This document shows, piece after piece, positions 7,131-13,604 of a stretch of DNA of 14,774 nt. Within the stretch, counting starts at the first letter, position 1. The number at the start of each line of letters is the position of its first letter. The stretch covers positions 1-14,774 of the forward strand of contig JBHGBB010000083.1 of the NCBI GenBank assembly GCA_041946755.1. The letters are read 5' to 3'. This DNA is from JBHGBB01 sp041946755 (lineage in GTDB: Bacteria > UBP4 > UBA4092 > JAOAEQ01). The position numbers and the translations under genes are program-made. The notes beneath the pieces were generated by a model. That model did no database searches. It saw only the letters and a program-made list of their open reading frames with translations, and was not told the origin of the DNA.

Positions 7131-7203
7131 ACTTCTAGCTTGTGCCTTCTGTTTTTTATCTTTTTTCTGACTTCTGACTTCTGACTTCTGACCTCTGACC
7201 TCT
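7131..7203 (-). repeat. Right arm of imperfect inverted repeat, with CTTCTGA tandem units
   Basis: Positions 7167-7203 carry tandem CTGACTT and CTGACCT units on the plus strand. A further part, CTTGTGCCTTCTGTTTTTT, pairs with the outer section of the left arm. The arm ends exactly one base before the comEA stop codon. A transcript spanning 6649-7203 could form a long interrupted stem presenting the four-helix-bundle gene in its loop. Confidence 0.75.
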
Positions 7204-7869
7204 TTATTTTACTGTTATCTGATTTTTCATTTGTTCAAATCGTTTTGGACCGATACCGCTAACCAGCACAATATCATCGATCCGTTTAAACGGACCATGC
7301 TGCTGCCGATAAAGAATAATCCGTTCTGCAAGTTTCGGGCCTATCCCCGGCAGGATATCTAATTCTGATACCGTAGCGGTATTAATATTTATTTTTCCAG
7401 AACTCTGAGCTGATAATCGAGAATTGGGTATTGATTTTGTTTTAGACATTGGTTCCGGTGGCGAGAACGATTGTTGATGAACTTCTTTCGATATCGGTTC
7501 TGGTTTTGGATCGGGGTTACTCTGCATTATGGGAATTTCGATTTTATCACCATCTTCGATAACCATCGCTAGGTTGAGATCCGATACATCCGCCTGGAAA
7601 GTAGTATCTCCGGCAGTAGTAATTGCATCGTATATTCTACTACCAGCCGGCAGATGATATACCCCTGGTTTATTTACCGCACCGGCGATATGAACGATAA
7701 TAGGTGATTGGTTAGTATTACGATTTGAAGTATCGGTCGCTGTTGTAATAGGTACGATTATTTCAGGATTATGCTGTCGATTGAAATAATGTTTTACTCC
7801 TAAACCGACTAAAAGTATCCCGATGAGAAATAGGATAATCAACTGCTCTTGTTTGGTCAGGTTAAACAT
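7204..7869 (-). CDS. comEA: ComEA-family DNA-binding protein (SLBB plus helix-hairpin-helix)
   Basis: The 221-residue protein has one N-terminal membrane anchor (about residues 8-25) and an SLBB domain at about 57-114 (VHIAGAVNKPGVYHLPAG through IEDGDKIEIPI). A Pro/Ser-rich linker (115-158) leads to a tandem helix-hairpin-helix domain at 160-221 (INTATVSELDILPGIGPKLA and VLVSGIGPKRFEQMK). This is the ComEA layout; the family binds double-stranded DNA at the cell surface or in the periplasm and helps pull it in during natural transformation. No comEC or comF lies in the window. Two 13-base direct repeats stand just upstream of the start. No Shine-Dalgarno motif is visible. The stop codon abuts the inverted repeat of the four-helix-bundle element. 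Confidence 0.92.
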   Translation of the reverse strand: MFNLTKQEQLIILFLIGILLVGLGVKHYFNRQHNPEIIVPITTATDTSNRNTNQSPIIVHIAGAVNKPGVYHLPAGSRIYDAITTAGDTTFQADVSDLNLAMVIEDGDKIEIPIMQSNPDPKPEPISKEVHQQSFSPPEPMSKTKSIPNSRLSAQSSGKININTATVSELDILPGIGPKLAERIILYRQQHGPFKRIDDIVLVSGIGPKRFEQMKNQITVK

Positions 7870-7878
7870 TTTAGATAA

Positions 7879-7913
7879 TGATTACAGTGATTAAAAAACT
7901 TGATTACAGCGAT
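7879..7913. repeat. Paired TGATTACAGYGAT direct repeats upstream of comEA
   Basis: TGATTACAGTGAT (7879-7891) and TGATTACAGCGAT (7901-7913) differ at one base and are spaced 22 bases apart, about two helical turns. They lie 10 to 44 bases upstream of the comEA ATG. They could be a binding site for a regulator or a remnant of a dispersed repeat. Confidence 0.45.
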
Positions 7914-8052
7914 ATTAAGAATACAATATCTAGTTAAATCAGCATATTAATTTAGGGTTGTATTTTAGTACAAGAAGGCTTGAGTTTGCAAGAGGAGCAT
8001 CAAATTTTTCGCCGGAATTGTTCTTTTTTTATCGCGGTAATCAATTTTTTTA

Positions 8053-8955
8053 TTATGGGCCGCGGCGCCAGAGATCGCCAGGGCTATTTGTTCCATTAGT
8101 CGGATCGTAAGTAAACCCGCTGGTTACCAGTGGTTGAGTAGTATCAATGTTATCAGTCCATGCGACTTCTTCTCGAAGGATTGAGCCGGATTTAATCCCG
8201 CTATTCCCATCAACCTTATCCGGGCCATAGCTGGTGATAATCCAGCCTTTGGTTACTAAGACCGGTTTCCCTCCTTCACTAAGATATTTCCCATTATCGG
8301 TGCCGATAAGATTAACCTTTCCCGGGCCGCTGCCAAACCCATAATACCCTTTCCCTTTAAGCCTAAACGGATCGCGTGGTAATGCAGTTATATAGGCTAT
8401 TGGAGTGGTTAAGATTTTCGGGATGATCCCACCGTCGGTAGCATAAGTGCCATCGTTTTTATAAGATCCCCGTTTTTGGGTTCTCGGTTCGTCTGGTAAA
8501 GGATATGTATTATGGTCAGCGAAATATGCTTCTAGTCCTAATTCGACCATACGAGATTCACCTATAGCTCGCGAAATCTGTGACCTCCTAATGCTACCAA
8601 AAAATCCGGGGCTTCCGATTAAAACGCATAATCCGAAAACAATTAACGAGGTTATCCCTAAAGCTAAACCATTAAATGCATCTGAATCTCCGGCTTTAGG
8701 CGCTTTTCCCTTTTTAATCGCCCGTAACTCCAATATGCTTAAAATTAATGGAATAAAAAAGAGCGGAATACAACATAAAACCAAACTGATTATCCCTGTA
8801 ATTTTACTGAGTTTTGCACGGCGAGATGCTTTCTCTTGCGATTCTGAATCAACCTCTTCCGGGAAAGTAATTGGTTTAACTTTTTTCAAGCAATGTGGGC
8901 AAATGGCTACGGTTTCTGAAATTACTCTTTTACATTCTGGGCAGTTATAGAGCAT
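8053..8955 (-). CDS. Zinc-ribbon / membrane / GspG-like head protein, divergent fourth paralog
   Basis: The 300-residue protein is the most divergent of four tandem relatives. A zinc ribbon opens it (C5, C8, C19, C22 in CPEC and CPHC), followed by a Glu/Ser-rich linker and two hydrophobic segments (about 51-79 and 93-120) in the arrangement of DUF4190. A pilin-type helix follows (about 124-150, ending GLEAYFADHNTYP), then an enlarged beta-rich head. The head keeps LTTPIAYITALPRDPF (182-197), GWIITSYGPDKVDG (227-240) and the terminal signature YDPTNGTNSPGDLWRRGP. The pilin N-terminal hydrophobic signature is no longer recognisable. About 40 extra residues lie in the head, relative to the other copies. 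It is last in the four-gene run, 51 bases after the previous stop codon. No function is known; a membrane-tethered extracytoplasmic head is inferred. Confidence 0.82.
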   Translation of the reverse strand: MLYNCPECKRVISETVAICPHCLKKVKPITFPEEVDSESQEKASRRAKLSKITGIISLVLCCIPLFFIPLILSILELRAIKKGKAPKAGDSDAFNGLALGITSLIVFGLCVLIGSPGFFGSIRRSQISRAIGESRMVELGLEAYFADHNTYPLPDEPRTQKRGSYKNDGTYATDGGIIPKILTTPIAYITALPRDPFRLKGKGYYGFGSGPGKVNLIGTDNGKYLSEGGKPVLVTKGWIITSYGPDKVDGNSGIKSGSILREEVAWTDNIDTTQPLVTSGFTYDPTNGTNSPGDLWRRGP

Positions 8956-9006
8956 ATATGAAAAGCCAATATTCTAATAATAGATTAAATCAATCCTTTC
9001 GTCTGT

Positions 9007-9807
9007 TTATTCCGGCCCGAAACGGATGATATCTCCTTGACTATTCGCACCATTAGTCGGGTCATACGATTTTAAGATGATATAATTCTTCCCCCAGTAT
9101 GGATATTGCAGATTATATTGAGTAACTTCAATATCCATTTTTCGGTTAGGACCTGGACTAGCGATAATCCAATATGATATCGTCGTATCTATCGATTGAA
9201 TTTCGCCGGTATAATACTGGAATCGCTGTTTCCCATCGTCTGAAAAACTATCATTGGGAAGTTTGGTTACATAAGCTACCGGAGTACTCAAATTATGCGG
9301 GAGTACCGAGTTATGCTGGAAATCATATTCCGGTTGGGGATATGCATTATTATCGATATAATATGCTTCCAATGCCGTTGCGCAACTCCGCAATTCCGTT
9401 TGGGTATGGGATACTTTTGAGTGGTATCGCTCGGAAAAGATATCGGGGATCATAATCACCGCAAAAAAAAGAAGCATGATTAATGCGATTGCGGTAGCAA
9501 TAATGCCTAAAATCAGACCGACTAAGGCAAACGTTTTACTTACTTGCGTTGATAACCCAGTTTTGATTTTTTTAAATTCTTTGATACTGAGAAAGATCGA
9601 TATCGGTCCAAGGATAATCCCCAAAAATGGGCTAACCACCCCAACGATACCAATAACCATCGCCGCGATCGCCATTCCCGACGCTGTACCCGATTGCGGT
9701 ATAACAGCTTGTATTGGCGGAGAATCAGATTGCGATAGTGCTATCCCGCATCGAGGGCAAAACGCACAATCGTCAGGAATATCATTATTACAATTAAAAC
9801 ATAGCAT
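9007..9807 (-). CDS. Zinc-ribbon / DUF4190 / pilin-like head protein, third paralog
   Basis: The 266-residue protein has zinc-ribbon cysteines C3, C6, C17 and C20 (with an additional C14). A DUF4190-like membrane unit spans two hydrophobic stretches (about 42-74 and 93-121). A pilin-type helix (about 122-155) carries SCATALEAYYIDNNAYPQP, and the head (about 156-266) includes LSTPVAYVTKLPNDSF, YWIIASPGPNRKMDIEVTQY and the end SYDPTNGANSQGDIIRFGPE. The hydrophobic pilin core has degenerated: where the two upstream paralogs read AAIAIPNF, this one reads FAVIMIPDIF. No prepilin-peptidase site is present. The gene starts 27 bases after the stop codon of the second paralog, without a clear ribosome binding site, so translation may depend on coupling. 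Function is unknown. Confidence 0.82.
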   Translation of the reverse strand: MLCFNCNNDIPDDCAFCPRCGIALSQSDSPPIQAVIPQSGTASGMAIAAMVIGIVGVVSPFLGIILGPISIFLSIKEFKKIKTGLSTQVSKTFALVGLILGIIATAIALIMLLFFAVIMIPDIFSERYHSKVSHTQTELRSCATALEAYYIDNNAYPQPEYDFQHNSVLPHNLSTPVAYVTKLPNDSFSDDGKQRFQYYTGEIQSIDTTISYWIIASPGPNRKMDIEVTQYNLQYPYWGKNYIILKSYDPTNGANSQGDIIRFGPE

Positions 9808-9834
9808 ATTTTATTAGTCTGCGGTTCATTAAGT

Positions 9835-10605
9835 TTATTCCGGACCGGTGCGGATAATATCTCCTCGACTATTCGTCCCATTCGCCGGGTCATATGATTT
9901 CGACCGGATATAATTCTCACCCCATGCCGCATCTTGCGGATTATACCGGGTAACATCAATATCCAGTTTCTGGTCAGGACCGAGTCCGGCAATAATCCAG
10001 AATGGTTTGGTAGTATCCTGCGATTCAACAAACGTTTCCCCGGTATAATATCGGTATCGCTGTTTTCCATCTTCCGAGAAGGTATCGCAAGGAAGACTGG
10101 TTATGTAAGCGACTGGCGTAGTTAATCTCTGGGGGAGCACCGGATTATGTTGCGCATCGAAATCAGGTTGCGGGTAAGCATTAAAATCTATATAGTACGC
10201 TTCTAATGCCGTCGCGCAACTTCGCAGTTCCCCATGGGTGCGCGAAACCTGCGCCCGGTGTTTCGCCGCTAAGAAATTCGGGATCGCGATTGCTGCTAGA
10301 ATCGGGATAATGACTACTATTATTACTGTGGTAACGATACCAAGCACCAATCCCACCAACGCATAGGTTTTGCTTGCTGGAGAAGACAATCCTTTTTTAA
10401 TTCTATTTAATTCCAACCAACCGAGAATCAGCGCTATCGGACCTAAACATCCGCAAGCAATTATTCCAATGATACCCAGAATCATCGCGGTTATCGACCG
10501 GCTCGATGCTTTATCGGCGGTTTGCGGTATAGTAATTTGCGTACCGCATTTGGGACAAAACGGACTTCCATCAGGTATTTCACTTTTACAGGTTGGACAA
10601 AACAT
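9835..10605 (-). CDS. Zinc-ribbon / DUF4190 / pilin-like head protein, second paralog
   Basis: The 256-residue protein opens with a zinc ribbon (C3, C6, C17, C20; CPTC and CPKC). A DUF4190-like unit follows: one hydrophobic segment at 39-62, the amphipathic LELNRIKKGLSSPASKT, then a second segment at 81-113 that ends as a pilin helix (ILAAIAIPNFLAA). The helix continues as HRAQVSRTHGELRSCATAL into EAYYIDFNAYPQP, the usual pilin/GspG neck. The head (about 145-256) ends SYDPANGTNSRGDIIRTGPE. No Gly followed by a Phe-type methylation site and Glu5 precedes the hydrophobic helix, so PilD-type processing is not expected. C130 is conserved in the first three paralogs. It is very similar to the first paralog, and the start follows a purine-rich AAGGAAAAG tract. 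Function is unknown. Confidence 0.85.
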   Translation of the reverse strand: MFCPTCKSEIPDGSPFCPKCGTQITIPQTADKASSRSITAMILGIIGIIACGCLGPIALILGWLELNRIKKGLSSPASKTYALVGLVLGIVTTVIIVVIIPILAAIAIPNFLAAKHRAQVSRTHGELRSCATALEAYYIDFNAYPQPDFDAQHNPVLPQRLTTPVAYITSLPCDTFSEDGKQRYRYYTGETFVESQDTTKPFWIIAGLGPDQKLDIDVTRYNPQDAAWGENYIRSKSYDPANGTNSRGDIIRTGPE

Positions 10606-10669
10606 AATTTCTTTTCCTTTCTGATTTAAAGAGTATTATTACCCTATTTATTCAATTATGGTGTTATCG

Positions 10670-11434
10670 CTAAGGACCACGGCGCCAGATATCTCCCGGA
10701 CTGGTAGTACCGTTCGTCGGGTCATAGGTAGCGGGAGCATTATTTGATTCCATCCAAATCGGGTCTTGTGGATTATATCGCGTTATATCGATATCAACTT
10801 TCTGGTCTGGACCTTGGCTAGTAAGAATCCAGTATGCATTCGTGGTATCTCCCGATGCTATATCTACCGGGAAATAAAGATATCGCTGTTTTCCATTCGA
10901 TGCGAATGGGTCGAAGGGAATCCTGGTAATATATGCTATCGGGGTAGTTAAAATATTTGGGAGAATCGGCTGATGCTGATTATCAAACTCCGGTAGTGGA
11001 TAAGCATTATTATCGATATAATACGCTTCCAGCGCGGTAGCACACATGAGTAATTCGCCATGCACACGCGATACTTTCGATCTAGTTTGCGCGGCAAAAA
11101 AATTCGGGATTGCGATTGCCGCTAGTATTAGCGGAATGATTATGAGCGAGAGAATAGTCGTGATAATGCCGAGAATCATACCGACCAACGCATAGGTTTT
11201 ACTTGCCGGAGAAGATAAACCTAGTTTAATCTTATTCAATTCCATCCAGCCGATAATCAGCGCAAACGGACCACAACATCCACAAGCTGCTATTCCAACA
11301 ATACCAAGAACCAGTGCGGTTAATGACCGGCTTGACGCTTTTTCAGGTAATTGCGGTGCCGTAATTTGTGCGCCACAGGAAAAACAAAACGTACTGCCAT
11401 CAGGTATTTCTTGATTACAGGTTGGACAAATCAT
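10670..11434 (-). CDS. Zinc-ribbon / DUF4190 / pilin-like head protein, first paralog
   Basis: First gene of the four-gene run, 254 residues. Zinc-ribbon cysteines are C3, C6, C17 and C20. The DUF4190-like membrane unit has segments at about 39-62 and 81-115, the second ending in the pilin signature ILAAIAIPNFFAA. The neck helix (116-147) carries SRVHGELLMCATALEAYYI and DNNAYPLPE. The GspG-like head includes LTTPIAYITRIPFDPF, YWILTSQGPDQKVDIDITRY and the terminal YDPTNGTTSPGDIWRRGP. GPD-K-DID resembles the calcium-site region of the GspG major pseudopilin, which is an inference. A strong promoter lies about 45 bases upstream, and mutL is divergent. The likely topology is zinc ribbon inside and head outside. 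What the ribbon binds and whether the proteins join a pilus or secretion machine are unknown. Confidence 0.85.
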   Translation of the reverse strand: MICPTCNQEIPDGSTFCFSCGAQITAPQLPEKASSRSLTALVLGIVGIAACGCCGPFALIIGWMELNKIKLGLSSPASKTYALVGMILGIITTILSLIIIPLILAAIAIPNFFAAQTRSKVSRVHGELLMCATALEAYYIDNNAYPLPEFDNQHQPILPNILTTPIAYITRIPFDPFASNGKQRYLYFPVDIASGDTTNAYWILTSQGPDQKVDIDITRYNPQDPIWMESNNAPATYDPTNGTTSPGDIWRRGP

Positions 11435-11484
11435 ATCGATTTTCCCTACCCTTTCATAAAAAAATAAAATTTTAAAGTCATTTT

Positions 11485-11514
11485 ACTATAGATTAACCTA
11501 ATTCAATTTGTCAA
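11485..11514 (-). promoter_or_regulatory. Strong sigma70-type promoter of the four-paralog cluster
   Basis: On the minus strand an exact TTGACA -35 box (11509-11514) is followed, after 18 bases, by TATAGT (11485-11490), five of six matches. Transcription would begin near 11478 with a leader of about 44 bases to the first paralog. It is the best promoter match I can find in the window. The short gaps between the four genes (64, 27 and 51 bases) suggest one transcript. Confidence 0.68.
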
Positions 11515-11546
11515 CTATTATTAAAATAATATATACTAACTAAGAA

Positions 11547-11580
11547 TCAAATCCGAAATCCGAATCTCGAAATCCGAAAC
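11547..11580 (+). repeat. ATCCGAAATC-type repeat tract
   Basis: Imperfect copies of AATCCGAAA are repeated three times in this AT-rich intergenic stretch upstream of mutL. Related words (ATCCGAAATTCGC, AATCCGAAATC) occur at 12908-12938 inside the mutL coding sequence. Confidence 0.5.
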
Positions 11581-11675
11581 AAAACCATAGTAACAGCTGA
11601 ATTTAATATTGCCTTAATTTATTTAAGTTTTTTATCATTTTAAATTCACATACAAGTCGGCTGTTATATTTTATT

Positions 11676-13529
11676 ATGTCTAAAATAAAAGTGCTATCCG
11701 AAAAAGTCGCCAATCAAATTGCTGCCGGTGAAGTTATCGAGCGGCCGGCGTCGGTAGTTAAAGAGTTGGTCGAGAATGCAATTGATGCTGACGCTACCCA
11801 AATCACTATCGAAATTAAAGAAGCCGGCCAGAAATATCTCCGGATTATGGATAATGGTTTCGGCATGGTACCGGAAGATGCGGAACTTGCAGTAGAACGG
11901 TTTGCGACCAGTAAACTGGTTAACGCGGCAGATTTATTTGAGATTCATACCCTCGGATTCCGGGGGGAAGCGCTGCCGAGTATCGCTTCCGTTTCAAAAT
12001 TCGAGATGATTACCCGGTCGGAAGAGCATATCGCCGGAACGAAAATTACTATTGAAGGCGGGATAAAAAAAGAGGTTCGGGAAATCGGAGCGCCGGTAGG
12101 GACCACCATCAAAGTCCAGGATTTATTCTATAACACTCCTGCCCGATTGAAATTCCTTAAATCTGATTCGACAGAATTAGCCCAAATCAGCGCAGTAGTC
12201 AGCCATCTCGCACTAGGGTATCCGCAAATATATTTTAAACTGATTATTGATGGGAAAGAGAGCCTGAACCTGCCACCAGTGACTGAGATTCGGGACCGGA
12301 TCATCGCTATCCTCGGTAAAGAAACCGCTGCGGAATTAATTCCTTTACCATCGCGAAACATTATTGCCGGATATATCGCGAAACCGAGTTTGACCCGGAA
12401 CAACTGGTCCGGGTTTATGAGTTTCGTTAATAACCGGTTCGTTACCAATCGCACTATCACCCGGGCGGTGTTTGAAGGATACCATACCTTATTGCCGGTA
12501 CAGCGGTATCCGGTAGGCGTTATTTTTATTAATCTCGACCCGAAACTAATCGATGTGAATGTGCATCCGACCAAACGGGAAGTTCGGTTCGTTGAAGAAA
12601 GAGAAGTATTCGGCGCGGTACTCGAAACTATCCGGTTCGCATTACATCAAGCAACCCTAATACCGGAGATTAAAACGGAAATTCCAAGTTCCAATCCGCC
12701 TAAGGCGGACCAAATCCCAAATAAAATCCAAACACCAAGTTCTAAATCCCAAACAAAAGAACCGGAACCGGCAGTGCAGACCCAGTTTGAAGTTAAACCG
12801 ATAGTTCCGGAAAAAGCTATTCCCGAAAGTAGGGGCGAAGCACTGCTTCGCCCGCAGATCGGGCGACTCAATGAGTCGCCCCTACCACAACCTCCTCAAG
12901 AATTACCATCCGAAATTCGCAATCATAAATCCGAAATCGACTCCTCCGGGTTTCCGGAGCTGGAGCCGTTAGCGCAATTGGATGAAACCTATATTCTCTG
13001 CAAATCGGGAGAAGATTTATTGATTATCGACCAGCATGCGGCGCATGAACGAATCCTTTACGACCGGGTATATCCGAAACTCCGGAACCAGGAACCGATC
13101 AGTCAGCTATTACTATTTCCTGAAACTTTCGAATTGGGGATTAAAGAATCGATTATGCTGCAGGAATATATGGCAGAAATTCACCGGTATGGATTCGAAA
13201 TCGAGCATTTCGGGGGAGATACGTATACTATTCGAGCAGTACCGGAATTTATCAGCGAACTCGATTATCGGCAATTGATTATCGATATTCTCGATACCCT
13301 GGATACGATTGGGAAACGGCTGCCGACTGATGAAATGATTGAGCGAATGACCACGTTTTTAGTCTGCCGGTCAGCGGTTAAAGCCGGAGATATCCAGCAG
13401 GCTGAAGAATGGAAAAAACTCGTTTATGATTTGCAGCATACTACTTCGCCATATACCTGCCCTCATGGCCGACCGACGGTTATTCGTCTTTCTAAAGCCG
13501 AACTCGAAAAACGATTTAAACGCACCTAA
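11676..13529 (+). CDS. mutL: DNA mismatch repair protein MutL
   Basis: The 617-residue protein is a complete MutL. The GHKL ATPase domain shows NQIAAGEVIERPASVVKEL (13-31), VENAIDADA with E30 and N34 nearby, DNGFGM (59-64) and TLGFRGEAL (92-100). A transducer domain runs to about residue 333, and a low-complexity linker occupies about 335-425. The C-terminal dimerisation and endonuclease domain carries DQHAAHERILYD (462-473), CRSAVKAGD (554-562) and CPHGRP (585-590). These motifs mark the nicking type of MutL found in bacteria without MutH. The last acidic residue of the metal motif is Asp (D473) rather than the usual Glu. The linker is encoded largely by repeat elements translated in frame. 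No ribosome binding site is visible; a -10-like TATATT at 11665-11670 suggests a leaderless or near-leaderless mRNA. No mutS lies in the window. Confidence 0.97.
   Translation: MSKIKVLSEKVANQIAAGEVIERPASVVKELVENAIDADATQITIEIKEAGQKYLRIMDNGFGMVPEDAELAVERFATSKLVNAADLFEIHTLGFRGEALPSIASVSKFEMITRSEEHIAGTKITIEGGIKKEVREIGAPVGTTIKVQDLFYNTPARLKFLKSDSTELAQISAVVSHLALGYPQIYFKLIIDGKESLNLPPVTEIRDRIIAILGKETAAELIPLPSRNIIAGYIAKPSLTRNNWSGFMSFVNNRFVTNRTITRAVFEGYHTLLPVQRYPVGVIFINLDPKLIDVNVHPTKREVRFVEEREVFGAVLETIRFALHQATLIPEIKTEIPSSNPPKADQIPNKIQTPSSKSQTKEPEPAVQTQFEVKPIVPEKAIPESRGEALLRPQIGRLNESPLPQPPQELPSEIRNHKSEIDSSGFPELEPLAQLDETYILCKSGEDLLIIDQHAAHERILYDRVYPKLRNQEPISQLLLFPETFELGIKESIMLQEYMAEIHRYGFEIEHFGGDTYTIRAVPEFISELDYRQLIIDILDTLDTIGKRLPTDEMIERMTTFLVCRSAVKAGDIQQAEEWKKLVYDLQHTTSPYTCPHGRPTVIRLSKAELEKRFKRT
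12681..12759 (+). repeat. Repeat element A in the MutL linker
   Basis: CCAAGTTC occurs at 12684-12691 and 12735-12742, and AAATCCCAAA at 12712-12721 and 12744-12753. A perfect hairpin, TCCGCC-TAA-GGCGGA, lies at 12695-12709. The pattern resembles a short intergenic repeat rather than protein-driven sequence. It encodes roughly residues 336-361 in frame. Confidence 0.6.
12829..12885 (+). repeat. Repeat element B: 57-bp twin-hairpin palindromic element in MutL
   Basis: The outer inverted repeats are GTAGGGGCGA (12829-12838) and TCGCCCCTAC (12876-12885). Inside are two perfect hairpins, each 10-1-10: GGGCGAAGCA with TGCTTCGCCC (12833-12853) and GGGCGACTCA with TGAGTCGCCC (12861-12881), separated by seven bases. 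The whole element is exactly 19 codons long and encodes about residues 385-404 without a stop codon. It resembles REP- or RPE-like palindromic elements. Confidence 0.8.
12908..12938 (+). repeat. Repeat element C: ATCCGAAAT-type tract in MutL
   Basis: ATCCGAAATTCGC and AATCCGAAATC resemble the intergenic tract at 11547-11580 upstream of the gene. It encodes about residues 411-421 of the linker. A further perfect 6-bp hairpin, CTCCGG-GTTT-CCGGAG (12944-12959), follows at the edge of the conserved C-terminal domain. Confidence 0.5.
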
Positions 13530-13539
13530 TCTCGCTACT

Positions 13540-13565
13540 TTTTATCCACAGATTAACACGAATTT
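13540..13565 (+). repeat. CCACAGATTAACACG-type tract after mutL
   Basis: The 75 bases between the convergent mutL and ankyrin stop codons contain TTTATCCACAGATTAACACG followed by AATTT. This is like a short repeat common in intergenic regions of environmental genomes, as far as I recall. Only one copy is present here, so repeat status is unproven. No clear terminator hairpin is seen. Confidence 0.3.
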
Positions 13566-13604
13566 ATTAACCCGCTAAGTCCTAATTTTATATTAACCGG
13601 TATT

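Noticed and set aside
7167..7203. Short tandem CTTCTGA units considered as a CRISPR array
   Set aside because: The units are contiguous with no unique spacers and no cas gene nearby; they form an arm of an inverted repeat.
9741..10070. 109-codon minus-strand ORF overlapping the second and third paralogs
   Set aside because: It is in another frame of genes with clear domains, and its translation is low in any recognisable motif.
8053..11434. Cluster as a normal type IV pilus or type II secretion operon
   Set aside because: The proteins lack prepilin cleavage sites, and no ATPase, platform protein, secretin or prepilin peptidase gene is present.
12128..12574. 148-codon minus-strand ORF inside mutL
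   Set aside because: It is antisense to conserved MutL sequence, with no ribosome binding site or recognisable domain.
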